Shown: positions 29,584 through 39,127, counted from the stretch's first letter. The stretch: DNA of 64,000 nt from Hydrogenophaga sp. NFH-34 (GCF_021401345.1 NZ_JACBGE010000007.1:124001-188000), one strand, 5' to 3'. Translations and numbers: made by a program. The notes: generated from the letters alone by a model not told the origin.

Positions 29584-30665
29584 GCGGCGCCACCGCAACC
29601 CGCCCGGGCGAAGGAACGCCCGCGCCCACGGTGGTCAGCGCCCCGCCGCTGGACCTGCCACGGCTGGAGCGCCACTTCGCCCGGCACGTGCCCGGCGTGG
29701 GGTGCCTGTACGAGGCGCGGCGCATCGTCGGTGGCAACTCCAACCCGATCTGGCGCCTGCGCGCCGACGGCGGTGCGTACATCCTGCGCACCCAGCCGGC
29801 GGGCGCGCTGCTCAAGTCGGCGCACGCGCTGGACCGCGAGGTGCGTGTCATTCAGGCGCTGGACGGCACCCCGGTGCCGGTGGCGCGCATCCACCACCTG
29901 TGCAACGACCCCGACGTGATCGGCGTGCAGTTCTACCTGATGGACTGCATCGACGGCGAGGTGCACCGCGAAGTGGCCATGCCCGGCCTGTCGCGCGAGC
30001 GCCGCACCCACCTCTACCGGGCCGCCCTGGACACGCTGGTGGCCATCCACCGCACCGACCTGCAGGCCACCGGGCTGGCCGACTTCGGTCGCCCGGGCAA
30101 TTACTTTCAGCGCCAGCTGCACCGCTGGACGCAGCAATACCGCACGGCCCTGCCGGAAGGCCTGCCCGCGGTGGACGCGCTGATCGATGCGCTGGTGCCC
30201 CAGGTGCCGCAGGCGGAGGCGCCCACGGTGCTGCTGCACGGCGACTGCCGGCTCGACAACCTGATGTTTCAGCGGGGCACACACCGCGTGCTCGCCGTGC
30301 TCGACTGGGAGCTGTCCACGCTGGGCCATCCGCTGGCCGACCTGGGGCAGTTCCTGGGCGTGCAGGAGCTGGCGCCCGATTACCTGCTGCCCGGCCTGGC
30401 CGGCATGGACCGCGCGGCGCTGGGCATCCCGTCGCAGCGCGAGATGGCGCGCTACTACCTGGGCCGCATGGGGCTGGCGCCCGACACCGACCTGCGCTTC
30501 TACAAGGCCTTTGCGCTGTTCCGCCAGGCGGCCATGTCGGCCGGCCTGCTGCGGCGCGCGCGCGAGGGCACGGCGGTGGCCGAAAGCGCGCTGGCCTTTG
30601 GTGAGAGCACCGAGGTCTTCGCCGAAACCGGGCTGGCCGTTCTGGACCGCCCCGACGTGGCCTGA
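29580..30665 (+). CDS. Aminoglycoside-phosphotransferase-like kinase (ACAD10/11/LvaA type)
   Basis: 361 residues, APH/choline-kinase fold. Nucleotide loop region [13 protein letters not shown], the Brenner catalytic motif [13 protein letters not shown], and the metal-binding [15 protein letters not shown]. Proteins of this subgroup next to ACAD10/11-type dehydrogenases phosphorylate the 4-hydroxyl of 4-hydroxyacyl-CoA, and the ACAD partner then eliminates phosphate. That activity is inferred from family and context. Antibiotic resistance is unlikely in this setting. Confidence 0.83.
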
Positions 30666-30679
30666 CCCGGCAACCGACC

Positions 30680-32011
30680 ATGGCCCGCGATTTCACGGAT
30701 CCCCAGTTGCAGCAGATCGCGCGCCCGCCCGAAGCGCTGGCGCTGACCGCACTGCAACAAGGCGACACCGACACCCTGCACCGCGCGCTGGACGAGATGG
30801 CGGCGGGGCATGCCGGGCTCGACGCGCTGTCCCTGCACGCGCTGGCACGCAAGGCCGGCAAGCTGCACCAGGACTTTGGCGAAGACCGCGCGCGCGAAGC
30901 GCTGGAGCGCATCGGCCGCCAGCTCATGGCCACCTGGGTCGCGCAGTGGCAGGCCGGCGGGGTGGACGACGTGCGCGGCGCCATCGCCGACCTGGTCGCC
31001 ATCTTCCGCCACCAGGTGGGGGCCGATCTGGCCCCGCTGGAAGAAGACGGCACGCACGTCACGCTGCACCTGCGGGCCTGCGGCAGCGGTGGCCGCATCG
31101 ACCGCCAGCGCCTGGCCGAGCGGCACCCGCAGGCCTACGGCCCCTGGCGCGATGGCGTCAACAGTTTCTGCCAGGGTTGCCAGGCGCAGCAGCGTGCGCT
31201 CAACGGGGCGCTGGGCTTCGACGCCTGGACGGCCGACAAGCAGCCCGGGGGTGCCTGCGTGCTGCGCTTTCACAAAGGCGCGCAGGCGGGCCGTGTGCTG
31301 TTCAGCGACGCCGAGCGCCTGGCCCTGACACGCACCCGGGTCGACCAGGCGCGCGACCGGCTGGCGCAGGGCGACACCGCCATCGAATCCCTGCTCGACG
31401 GCCAGCGCAAGGAGTGGATGCCCTGGCACGACTTCGGTGTGGTCTGGCTGGCGCACTTCTACGCGATCGCGCTGGAGCTGGGCGGCCCCGACTATCTGGA
31501 CGAGCTGCTGGCCCAGACCTACGAGCCGGCCTTTGTGGCGGGCTTTCCGCGCTACGCCGCGCTCGACGACGAGGCGCTGGTGCGCGAGATCGCGCGCACC
31601 TGGAACTACCACTGCGCCGATTTCCACCTGCACGAGGAAGACGACCGCTTCGTCTTCACGCTCGACCCCTGCGGCAGCGGTGGGCGCCTGCTGCGCGCGC
31701 AGATGTGGCGTGGCCTGTTCCGCTACGGCGCGCCGCTCTCGCCGCGCATGCCCGAGGCGCACCCGATCAATTTCCTGCGGCGCGACGCGCCCACCTACTG
31801 CACGCATTGCGCGGCCTCCAACCGTGCGCAACTGGGCCGGGCCAGCGACCCCGCCGTGCCGCTGTTCTTCGTCATCGACGGCCATGCGCAGCGCGCGCCC
31901 GGCATGCCGTGCCGCACCTTTGTCTACAAGCGCCAGGCCGACCGTTCGCGGGTCGACCCCGCGCTGTTCCACCAGGTGGGCTTGCCTGCGCCCGCCGCTT
32001 CCCATCCTTGA
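30680..32011 (+). CDS. Unknown protein with duplicated CGSGGR...CxxC unit
   Basis: 443 residues, no family recognised. It contains two copies of one unit. Copy one has LRACGSGGRI (C134) and NSFCQGCQAQQRAL (C164, C167). Copy two has LDPCGSGGRLL (C331) and PTYCTHCAASNRAQL (C374, C377). Between them a conserved MPWHDFGVVWLAHFYAIALELGG joins the halves. The three cysteines per unit suggest a metal site or Fe-S cluster. No signal peptide or membrane segment. Lies 14 bases after the kinase gene and upstream of an SDR gene, so it probably acts in the same pathway. Confidence 0.8.
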   Translation: MARDFTDPQLQQIARPPEALALTALQQGDTDTLHRALDEMAAGHAGLDALSLHALARKAGKLHQDFGEDRAREALERIGRQLMATWVAQWQAGGVDDVRGAIADLVAIFRHQVGADLAPLEEDGTHVTLHLRACGSGGRIDRQRLAERHPQAYGPWRDGVNSFCQGCQAQQRALNGALGFDAWTADKQPGGACVLRFHKGAQAGRVLFSDAERLALTRTRVDQARDRLAQGDTAIESLLDGQRKEWMPWHDFGVVWLAHFYAIALELGGPDYLDELLAQTYEPAFVAGFPRYAALDDEALVREIARTWNYHCADFHLHEEDDRFVFTLDPCGSGGRLLRAQMWRGLFRYGAPLSPRMPEAHPINFLRRDAPTYCTHCAASNRAQLGRASDPAVPLFFVIDGHAQRAPGMPCRTFVYKRQADRSRVDPALFHQVGLPAPAASHP

Positions 32012-32022
32012 GGAGTCCCACC

Positions 32023-32805
32023 ATGAGTTCCCCCGCCGGCGCCCCGCGCCACCCCTTCGACCTGTCCGGGCGGATCGCCCTGGTCACCGGCTCCACCATG
32101 GGCATCGGCGAGGCCACGGCGCGTGTGCTGGCGCAGGCCGGCGCGCACGTGATCATCAGCAGCCGCAAGCCCGAAGATTGCGAGCGTGTGGCCGGTGAGC
32201 TGCGCGCCGACGGTCTGAGCGCCGAAGGCCGCGCCTGCCACATCGGCCGCATGGAAGACATCGCCGCCATGGGCGAGCACCTGCAGGCCACGCACGGCGG
32301 GCTGGACATCCTGGTCAACAACGCGGTGCTCAGCCCGCTGCGTAGCATCGACGACACCGAACCCGGCCTGTTCGCCAAGACGGTGGAGGTCAACCTGCGC
32401 GGCTACTGGTATCTCTCGCTCGAAGCCACCCGGCGCATGAAGCCGCGCGGCGGCGGCAGCATCGTCAACATCGCCTCCATCGCGGCGCTGCACCCCGACC
32501 GCGGCCTGGGCCTGTACTCCACGCTCAAGACCGCGCTGATCGGCATGAGCCGCAGCTTCGCGCTGGAATACGGCGAACACGGCATCCGCGTCAACACCGT
32601 GATGCCGGGCCTGATCAAGACCAAGCTGGCCAACGCCTACGACCCCGAGCAGCAGGCCCGCACCATCGCGCGCACGCCGGTGGGCCGCCTGGGCGAGGGC
32701 GAAGACATCGGCCACGCCGTGCTCTACCTGAGCAGCCCGGGCGCGGCCTTCGTGACGGGGGCGAGCCTGGTGGTGGACGGGGGGCTGACGATAGCGTCGC
32801 TGTGA
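32023..32805 (+). CDS. Short-chain dehydrogenase/reductase
   Basis: 260 residues. TGSTMGIG cofactor motif, NNAVLSPL where most SDRs have NNAG, catalytic region NIASIAALHPDRGLGLYSTLK (Y-S-T-L-K rather than Y-x-A-S-K) and the C-terminal GASLVVDGGLTIASL. ATG 32023 with GAGGAG upstream. It could interconvert hydroxy and keto acyl intermediates, the LvaD-like step, but the substrate is not visible. Followed by an intergenic repeat. Confidence 0.85.
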   Translation: MSSPAGAPRHPFDLSGRIALVTGSTMGIGEATARVLAQAGAHVIISSRKPEDCERVAGELRADGLSAEGRACHIGRMEDIAAMGEHLQATHGGLDILVNNAVLSPLRSIDDTEPGLFAKTVEVNLRGYWYLSLEATRRMKPRGGGSIVNIASIAALHPDRGLGLYSTLKTALIGMSRSFALEYGEHGIRVNTVMPGLIKTKLANAYDPEQQARTIARTPVGRLGEGEDIGHAVLYLSSPGAAFVTGASLVVDGGLTIASL

Positions 32806-32806
32806 G

Positions 32807-32878
32807 CTCCCCCCTGCGCCGCTGACGCGGCTTCCCCCCTCTCTGGCGCACCGCTGCGCGGTGCTGGGAGGGGGGACG
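32807..32878. repeat. Dispersed GC-rich hairpin repeat, intergenic copy
   Basis: Core CCCCCCTGCGCCGCTGA (32809-32825), then a nested hairpin: TCCCCCCTC pairs with GAGGGGGGA around an inner GCGCACCG/CGGTGC stem. The 221-base gap 32806-33026 holds this element plus GC-rich sequence and no gene. Related copies: 37041, 52380, 43331 and inside recG. Confidence 0.6.
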
Positions 32879-33026
32879 CACCCTACGGCCCGGCAAAGCC
32901 GGTTCCGTGGGTGCCTGGGGCCTGAACTTCCCCGCATTCGTCGCCTGTCTTTCGCCTTGCCTTTGCCGCCCCTCGCGGGAACGGGGGCCGAGAAGGCAAC
33001 ACGCACATTCACCTTGGAGAACCCAC

Positions 33027-34028
33027 ATGAAAGCTGTGCTCTGCAAACAATACGGACCGCCCGCGTCGCTGGTGGTGGAGGCGGTGCCATCGCCGCAGCC
33101 CGGGCCGGGGGAGGTGGTGGTGGCGGTGCATGCCGCGTCGGTGAATTTTCCCGACGGGCTGATCATCGAGAACAAGTACCAGTTCAAGCCCGAGCTGCCG
33201 TTTTCGCCCGGCGGCGAGGTGGCGGGCACCCTCAGCGCCATCGGGCCCGGGGTCAGCGGCTGGGCCGTGGGCGACCGGGTGATCGCGGTCTGCGGCTGGG
33301 GCGGCTTCGCCGACGAGGTGAAGGTGGCGGCGGGCAAGCTCATCCGCCTGCCCGAGGGCATTGGCATGGACGCGGCGTCGGCGCTGGTCATCACCCACGG
33401 CACCACGCATTACGCGCTGCAGGTGCGCGGACAACTGCAACCGGGCGAGACCCTGCTGGTGCTCGGCGCTGCGGGCGGCACCGGCCTGTCGGCGGTGGAG
33501 TTGGGCAAGCTCATGGGCGCGCGCGTGATCGCGGCGGCCTCCAGCGACGAGAAGCTCGCGCTGTGCCGCGCGGCCGGCGCCGACGAGGTGATCAACTACG
33601 CCACCGAAGACCTGCGCGAGGCGCTCAAGCGGCTGACGGGCGGGCGCGGCGTGGACGTGGTCTACGACCCGGTGGGGGGCGACTACACCGAAGCCGCGCT
33701 GCGGTCCATGGCCTGGGGAGGGCGGCTGCTGGTCATCGGCTTCACCGCCGGCACCATCCCGCGCCCGCCGCTGAACCTGCCGCTGCTCAAGGGCTGTTCG
33801 CTGGTCGGCGTGTTCTACGGCGGCTTCACCGAACGCGAGCCCGACCGTGCCGATGCGCTGATGCAGCAGTTGCTGGGCTGGCTGCGCGAAGGCCGGGTGC
33901 GCCCGGTGATCAGCGAATACCTGCCGATCGAGCAGGCCGCACAGGCGCTCGACACCGTGGGCCAGCGGCGCGCGCGCGGCAAGATCGTGCTGACCACGGC
34001 GCTGGGCCGTTCGGCGGGGCTGCCATGA
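33027..34028 (+). CDS. NADPH:quinone oxidoreductase-like MDR protein
   Basis: 333 residues, zinc-free medium-chain dehydrogenase/reductase. MKAVLCKQYGPPASLVVEAVP, the HAASVNFPDGLI substrate region, NADPH-binding VLGAAGGTGLSAVELGKLMGARVIAAASS, and the C-terminal ARGKIVLT. No zinc-ligand cysteines in the catalytic position. Probably reduces an enoyl/keto intermediate. ATG 33027 follows TTGGAGAA; the frame extends 40 residues upstream into the repeat, which is not real. Stop overlaps the next start. Confidence 0.85.
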   Translation: MKAVLCKQYGPPASLVVEAVPSPQPGPGEVVVAVHAASVNFPDGLIIENKYQFKPELPFSPGGEVAGTLSAIGPGVSGWAVGDRVIAVCGWGGFADEVKVAAGKLIRLPEGIGMDAASALVITHGTTHYALQVRGQLQPGETLLVLGAAGGTGLSAVELGKLMGARVIAAASSDEKLALCRAAGADEVINYATEDLREALKRLTGGRGVDVVYDPVGGDYTEAALRSMAWGGRLLVIGFTAGTIPRPPLNLPLLKGCSLVGVFYGGFTEREPDRADALMQQLLGWLREGRVRPVISEYLPIEQAAQALDTVGQRRARGKIVLTTALGRSAGLP

Positions 34029-34795
34029 AGGTGCAAGACACGGTGGTGGTGGTCACCGGGGGCGGCAGCGGCATCGGCGCCGCGCTGGCGCGCGCCTGCG
34101 CCCAGGCCGGTGCGGCGCAGGTGGTGGTGAGCGATCGCGATGCGGCCGCGGCCGAGACGGTGGCGCGCGCCATCGGCGGTCATGCGATGGCCGCCGACGT
34201 GGCCGACGAAGCGCAGACGGTGGCGCTGATCGACGAGACCGAGCGCCGCTTCGGCCCCATCGGCCTGTTCTGCGCCAACGCCGGCGTATCGGTGCAGGGC
34301 GGGGTGGAGCGACCCGATGCCGACTGGCAGCGGCTGTGGCAGATCAACGTGATGGCGCACGTGCACGCGGCGCGGGCGCTGGTGCCGCGCATGCTGGCGC
34401 GCGGCGGCGGGCACCTGCTGTTCACGGCGTCGGCCGCCGGCCTGCTGTCGCAGTTCGACGCGCCGTACGCGGTCACCAAACACGCGGCGGTGGCGCACGC
34501 CGAGTGGCTGGCCATCACGCACGGTGGCGAGGGCCTGGGCGTGAGTTGCCTGTGTCCGCTGGGTGTGGACACGCCGATGCTGCAGGCCGAAGCCGGGGCG
34601 CGGCGCGAACTGATGTCGGCCGGCCTGCTCAGCGCCGAGGCGGTGGCGCAGGCCACGCTCGACGGCCTGGCGGCGGACGAGTTCCTGATCCTGCCGCACC
34701 CGCAGGTGCGCGAGTACATGCGGCGCCGGGGCGACGACCACGCCCGCTGGTTGCAGGCCATGCGGCAGTTTCACGCGCAGGCCCGCGGTGGCTGA
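34025..34795 (+). CDS. Short-chain dehydrogenase/reductase
   Basis: 256 residues. TGGGSGIG motif, CANAGVSVQGG, catalytic TASAAGLLSQFDAPYAVTKHA and the C-terminal HPQVREYMRRRGDDHARWLQAM typical of the same SDR subgroup as the gene at 24996. ATG overlaps the preceding stop (ATGA), so translation is coupled. Confidence 0.83.
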   Translation: MKVQDTVVVVTGGGSGIGAALARACAQAGAAQVVVSDRDAAAAETVARAIGGHAMAADVADEAQTVALIDETERRFGPIGLFCANAGVSVQGGVERPDADWQRLWQINVMAHVHAARALVPRMLARGGGHLLFTASAAGLLSQFDAPYAVTKHAAVAHAEWLAITHGGEGLGVSCLCPLGVDTPMLQAEAGARRELMSAGLLSAEAVAQATLDGLAADEFLILPHPQVREYMRRRGDDHARWLQAMRQFHAQARGG

Positions 34796-35702
34796 AGCCG
34801 CCGCGCGGGTGCGCGCCATGCTGCTGATCACCACCTTGCTGTGGGGGGTGAACCTGACCGCCATCAAGTGGCTGACCGGTCTGTTCGATCCGGTGCTGCT
34901 GTCGGGCGTGCGCATGCTGGCCGCGCTGCTGCCCATGCTGGTGCTGCTGCGCCTGCGGCGCTGCTGGCAGACGCCTTCGCGCGCGCAGTGGCGGCAACTG
35001 GCTGCCTGCGGCGTGCTCATGGTCTACCTCAACCAGTGGTGGCTGGCCGAAGGGCTGGCGCGCAGCAGCGCCACCCACGGCGCGCTGATCACGGCGCTCA
35101 ACCCGCTGCTGTCGGCCATGCTCGCGCTGTGGCTGCTGCGCGAGGCGCTCAGCGGCCGGCGCCTGTGCGGCGTGGGATTGGGGTTGGCGGGGGTGGCGCT
35201 GGTCATCCTCAACCGGCCCGGCGCCGAGCTGGCGCAGGGGGGGCTGGGCGACGGGCTGGTGGTGCTGGCGGTGCTGGTGTTCACGCTGGGCGCGGTGCTG
35301 ATCCAGCGCCTGGCCGCCGACCTCAACGCGGTGGTGATCGGGGTTGGCGTGCACGCGGTCGGGGCTGCCTGCCTGCTGGTGCACGCGGTGGTGCAGGGGG
35401 CCTGGAACGGGTGGCCCGCCATGCCGGCGCCAGGCAGTGGCTGGTGGGCCATCGCGGTGCTGTCGGGGGCGCTGTCGACGGGCCTGGGCAACCTGATGTG
35501 GAACCGCGCCATCGGTCTGGTGGGCATGGCCCGTGCAGCGGTCTGGCTGTACTGGGTGCCGCTGTTCGGGGTGGCGTCGGCGGTGGTCCTGCTGGGCGAG
35601 CCGCTGACCGTCTGGCACGCGCTGGGCCTGGGGCTGGTGTTCATCGGTACCCACCTGGGCACGCATGTGGCGCGGGTACCACGCGCCACCGGTCCGGTCT
35701 AG
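34788..35702 (+). CDS. EamA/DMT-family permease
   Basis: 304 residues with about ten hydrophobic segments and the internal two-fold repeat of the drug/metabolite transporter superfamily (first half TLLWGVNLTAIKWLTGLFDPVLLSGVRM; second half VLAVLVFTLGAVLIQRLAADLN). GTG start at 34788, overlapping the SDR gene by eight bases; ATG 34818 is an alternative. May export a metabolite or pathway by-product; the substrate is unknown. Last gene before a regulon promoter. Confidence 0.8.
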   Translation: MAEAAARVRAMLLITTLLWGVNLTAIKWLTGLFDPVLLSGVRMLAALLPMLVLLRLRRCWQTPSRAQWRQLAACGVLMVYLNQWWLAEGLARSSATHGALITALNPLLSAMLALWLLREALSGRRLCGVGLGLAGVALVILNRPGAELAQGGLGDGLVVLAVLVFTLGAVLIQRLAADLNAVVIGVGVHAVGAACLLVHAVVQGAWNGWPAMPAPGSGWWAIAVLSGALSTGLGNLMWNRAIGLVGMARAAVWLYWVPLFGVASAVVLLGEPLTVWHALGLGLVFIGTHLGTHVARVPRATGPV

Positions 35703-35721
35703 GGAAAACCCCTTCGGCCGC

Positions 35722-35763
35722 AGCCAGTGGGCACAAGCGGGCAGGGGCGGGCGTTCCTAGCAT
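35722..35763 (+). promoter_or_regulatory. Regulon promoter module, site 6 (TRAP binding protein 2)
   Basis: Box AGCCAGTGGGCACAAGCG (35722-35739), 18-bp gap, TAGCAT (35758-35763). The last two box bases deviate. Start predicted near 35770, 96 bases before the gene. Confidence 0.75.
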
Positions 35764-35865
35764 GAAGGCGGCCGAGGTCCTGGCGTGAGCCCTGTGGTGT
35801 CCGTGGCTTCGGTGCGTTGCATTCAATGACCAACCGGGCCCACCGATGGCCCAAGGAGACAAGGC

Positions 35866-37029
35866 ATGACCCCCTGGATTCGCCGAGCAATCGGCCTGAC
35901 CGCCGTTGTGGCCGCCGCCACATCCCTGGTGCTGCCCGCACAGGCGCAGAACCGCGAACTGCGTTACGCCATCGGCCAGCCGCCGAGTGCCCTGCCCGTC
36001 ATCGGCGGGCAGGCGTTCGCCAAGGCGGTGGCCCAGGCCACCGAGGGCAAGCTCACCGTCAAGGTGTACGCGATGTCGCTGCTGAACATGGCCGAGACCT
36101 CGGCGGGCCTGCGCGACGGCCTGGCCGACATCGGCTTCGTGCTGACGCCGTACTTCCCGGCCGAGTACCCGCACACCAACGTGATCTCCGAGGCCTCGAT
36201 GATGCTGCGCCTCATGGGCGACAAGGTGCGCGGCAAGGAGGGCCTGGCCTACATCCCGGCCATGACCGAATTCATCTTCACCAAGTGCCCCGAGTGCCAT
36301 GAAGAGTTCGCCAAGCAGAACCAGGTCTACACCGGCCACGTGGGCGGCTCCAGCTACGGCCTGATCTGCAACAAGCCCGTGAAGTCCGAAGCCGACATGA
36401 AGGGCAAGCGCTTCCGCGTGGGCGCGGCCAACTGGGCGCGCTGGGTCACGGCCATGGGCGGTTCGCCCGTGACCATGTCGGCCAACGAAATGCTCGAAGC
36501 GCTCAAGCAGGGCGTGGTGGACTGCATCGTGCTGTCGTCACCGGAGATCCGCAACTTCGGCCTGACCGAGGTGGTGACCGACATCGCCATGGCCGCACCC
36601 GGGGGCATCTTCTCCACCGCCGGTTCCAACGTGAACATGCGCGTCTGGCGCAGCCTCACGAACGAGCAGCGCGCAGCCTTGCTGCGCGGCGCGTCCGTGG
36701 CCGCGGCCAACGTGCCGTTCGCCTACCACCGGGTGGAAAACGAGGTGCTGGACCAGATGAAGAAACGCGGCGCGCGCATCCACGAGACCGACCCGGCCCT
36801 GGTGCAGAAGTCGCAGGTCTTCATCGAGCAGGACATGAAGACCATCGCGGACTACTTCGCGTCCAAACACGGGGTCAAGCGCAGCGCCCAGATGCTGGCC
36901 GAGTTCCGGCCCATCCTGAGCAAGTGGGTCGACCTGGTCCAGACCGTGAGTACCGAAGAACAGTACGCCGACCTGTACTGGCGCGAGGTGTTTTCCAAGG
37001 TGGACACCGCCACCTACGGCATGAAGTGA
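35866..37029 (+). CDS. TRAP transporter solute-binding protein, DctP family (paralogue 2)
   Basis: 387 residues, periplasmic. Signal peptide ending AQA-Q at about residue 28. Family regions [33 protein letters not shown] and YWREVFSKVDTATYGM. CPEC motif with C141 and C144, plus cysteines in LICNKP and VVDCIVLS, as in paralogues 1 and 3. A single-gene transcription unit: its own regulon promoter upstream and a strong terminator downstream. No membrane subunits adjacent. Confidence 0.88.
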   Translation: MTPWIRRAIGLTAVVAAATSLVLPAQAQNRELRYAIGQPPSALPVIGGQAFAKAVAQATEGKLTVKVYAMSLLNMAETSAGLRDGLADIGFVLTPYFPAEYPHTNVISEASMMLRLMGDKVRGKEGLAYIPAMTEFIFTKCPECHEEFAKQNQVYTGHVGGSSYGLICNKPVKSEADMKGKRFRVGAANWARWVTAMGGSPVTMSANEMLEALKQGVVDCIVLSSPEIRNFGLTEVVTDIAMAAPGGIFSTAGSNVNMRVWRSLTNEQRAALLRGASVAAANVPFAYHRVENEVLDQMKKRGARIHETDPALVQKSQVFIEQDMKTIADYFASKHGVKRSAQMLAEFRPILSKWVDLVQTVSTEEQYADLYWREVFSKVDTATYGMK

Positions 37030-37040
37030 AGGATCGTTCA

Positions 37041-37107
37041 CCTCTGCGCCGCTGACGCGGCTTCTCCCTCCATGGCACGGCTGCGACGCTGCGCTGGGAG
37101 GGGGTGG
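37041..37107. repeat. Dispersed GC-rich hairpin repeat, intergenic copy
   Basis: CTGCGCCGCTGACGCGGCTT core shared with 32807 and 52380, followed by CTCCCTCC.....GGGAGGGGG arms. Sits between the TRAP gene and its terminator. Confidence 0.55.
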
Positions 37108-37162
37108 CGTGGGGCTTTTCCGTGAAGGAGGGCCCAAGGGCGCGGAGGCCGGCGCCGGACGC

Positions 37163-37198
37163 AAAGAAGAAGCCCGCCAATGGCGGGCTTCTTCTTTT
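37163..37198. terminator. Strong bidirectional terminator
   Basis: Perfect 16-bp stem AAAGAAGAAGCCCGCC / GGCGGGCTTCTTCTTT with loop AAT. It works for both the TRAP gene (plus) and the convergent AtuA-family gene (minus), having T-rich and A-rich flanks. Confidence 0.88.
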
Positions 37199-37210
37199 CG
37201 GGGGGTGTGT

Positions 37211-39016
37211 TCAGCCCAGTTGTCGGGCCAGTGCCTTCGGCACCGCGATGGGCAGGTCCAGCAGCATCTGGCCCATGCCCTTGCCCAGCGGGTCCATGCG
37301 GGCGGAGGCGGGGCCGCCGCCGTCCAGCGCCTGTTCCATGGTGATGTTCATGGCGTGGATGCCGGGCAGGTAGAAGCGCCGGACCTCGCCCTTGACCAGG
37401 TGGGCGAAGTAGGCCTTGACCACCTCGGGCGTGAGCCGGGCCCAGATCAGCGGCATCCAGGCCGGGTCGCGGGCGATCAGGCCGATGTTGGAGATGTCGC
37501 CCTTGTCACCGCTGCGGGCCCAGGCCAGACGCACCAGGGGCACGTCCACCGTCTCGGTGTCGGCGGAGCCCCATTCGGCGGGTGCCAGTGCTGCGGGGGC
37601 GGTGGCGTCGCCCGTACCGGGCGCGATGGCGGCAGGCTGGGCCTGGCCGTCGACCACCACGGTCACCGGCACCTCGGTCTTTTTCACCAGCAGCGACAGC
37701 GGCTTGATGTTGGGCGAAGCGCTGGGCCGGCCGGTGCTGGGGCCGGTGGTGCCGGGCGACCACGAGGTGCCCGAGGGCGCGATCTCGCGCGCGAAGATCT
37801 CCAGCGCCTGCTTCATCGGGTGCGTGACCGCGATGCGCACCATCACCTCGCGCGAAGCGCCGGTGCGCGCGTGCGGCCCGTACAGCGTCTCGGCGCCGAG
37901 CAGGGCCACGTTCGCGCTGGTGTAGCCGGGCAGGCCCAGGCTTTTCAGCAGGGCGCTGGTGCGGGCGATCACCGCCTCGCCCGTGCGCTGGGCCTTGGCG
38001 GCGGCGTCGATGCCGATGATGACCATGGTGCCCGCGCAGCGCCAGCCGTCGAGCTGGGTGGCCGAGACTTTGTAGCTGTCGGTCGGTGCGCGCCCCAGGG
38101 CGCCGCTGACACGCACGCGCTCGGGCGACAGCTGCTCGATCACCACCTGGCGGAAGTCGCAGGTCACGTCGGGCAGCAGGTAGGCGCCCGGGTCGCCGAT
38201 TTCGTAGAGCAGCTGTTCGGCCACCGCGGCGCGGGCGATGAGGCCGCCGGTGCCGGCAGGTTTGGTCACCTCGAAGCTGCCGTCGGCGTGGCATTCGATG
38301 ATGGGGTAGCCGATGTTCGGCCAGTCTTCCACGCGTTCCCAGTCGGTGTGCAGGCCGCCGGTGGCCTGGCAGCCGCATTCGACGATGTGGCCCGCCAGGC
38401 TGCCCCCGGCGAGTGGGTGCCAGTCGTCCGGCGTCCAGCCGAATTCGTGGATCAGCGGGCCCAGCGTGGCGGCGCTGTCCACGCCGCGGCCGGTGATGAC
38501 GATGTCGGCCCCGGCCGCCAGCGCCTGCGCCACCGGGAAGGCGCCCAGGTAGGCGTTGGCGCTCAGGATCTTTTCGGGCAGCGCCTCGCCGCTGAACATG
38601 TCGCGCACGCCGGCTTCGCGCAGGCGCGGCATCTGGGCGCTGATGTCGTCGCCCGTGACCACCGCGATGCGCGGCTTCAGCCCCAGCGTGTCGGCCAGCG
38701 CCCGCAGCGCGTCGGCGCAGCCCTGCGGGTGGATGCCGCCGGCGTTGGCCACCACCTTGATGCCGCGGCGCATCACCTCGGGCAGCACCGCCTTCATGGC
38801 GATGTCGACGAAGTCGGTGGCGTAGCCCATCTCGGGCTTCTTGGCACGGGCGGCGGCGAGGATCGCCATGGTGGTCTCGGCCAGGTAGTCGAACACCAGG
38901 TAGTCGATCTGCCCGCTGTTCACCAGTTGCGGGGCCCCCACCATGCTGTCGCCCCAGAAGCCCGAAGCGCCGCCGATGCGGACGGTCTTGTTTGCGGTTG
39001 TCTCTTGTGTCGCCAT
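37211..39016 (-). CDS. AtuA-family (acyclic terpene utilization) protein
   Basis: 601 residues. N-terminal DUF1446/AtuA domain: RIGGASGFWGDSMVGAPQLV, DYLAETTMAIL, NAGGIHPQGCADAL and the conserved GRGVDSAATLGPLIHEFGW. The C-terminal about 110 residues (LVRLAWARSGDKGDISNIGLIAR..) form the AtuA-like ferredoxin-fold domain, here fused. AtuA is required for citronellol/geraniol growth in Pseudomonas but its reaction is unknown. ATG 39016 is set by homology and by the regulon promoter 29 bases upstream; the frame stays open far beyond, antisense to other genes. Confidence 0.88.
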   Translation of the reverse strand: MATQETTANKTVRIGGASGFWGDSMVGAPQLVNSGQIDYLVFDYLAETTMAILAAARAKKPEMGYATDFVDIAMKAVLPEVMRRGIKVVANAGGIHPQGCADALRALADTLGLKPRIAVVTGDDISAQMPRLREAGVRDMFSGEALPEKILSANAYLGAFPVAQALAAGADIVITGRGVDSAATLGPLIHEFGWTPDDWHPLAGGSLAGHIVECGCQATGGLHTDWERVEDWPNIGYPIIECHADGSFEVTKPAGTGGLIARAAVAEQLLYEIGDPGAYLLPDVTCDFRQVVIEQLSPERVRVSGALGRAPTDSYKVSATQLDGWRCAGTMVIIGIDAAAKAQRTGEAVIARTSALLKSLGLPGYTSANVALLGAETLYGPHARTGASREVMVRIAVTHPMKQALEIFAREIAPSGTSWSPGTTGPSTGRPSASPNIKPLSLLVKKTEVPVTVVVDGQAQPAAIAPGTGDATAPAALAPAEWGSADTETVDVPLVRLAWARSGDKGDISNIGLIARDPAWMPLIWARLTPEVVKAYFAHLVKGEVRRFYLPGIHAMNITMEQALDGGGPASARMDPLGKGMGQMLLDLPIAVPKALARQLG

Positions 39017-39044
39017 GTCGGTCGCTCTCCTTGGTTGCGCCGTC

Positions 39045-39086
39045 AGCGTAGCAGGGCCGGCGCCGGCTGGCTTGCGGCCAGTGGCT
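39045..39086 (-). promoter_or_regulatory. Regulon promoter module, site 7 (AtuA-family gene)
   Basis: Box AGCCACTGGCCGCAAGCC (39069-39086), 18-bp gap, TACGCT (39045-39050), minus strand. One box base deviates. Start predicted near 39038. Confidence 0.72.
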
Positions 39087-39127
39087 GGCCGGCACTGTGG
39101 TGCCGGTGCCGACGAAAGGGGTAATGT

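Noticed and set aside
32907-33026. N-terminal extension of the MDR protein by 40 residues
   Set aside because: The extension translates repeat and intergenic sequence; ATG 33027 has a ribosome site and the family N terminus MKAVLC.
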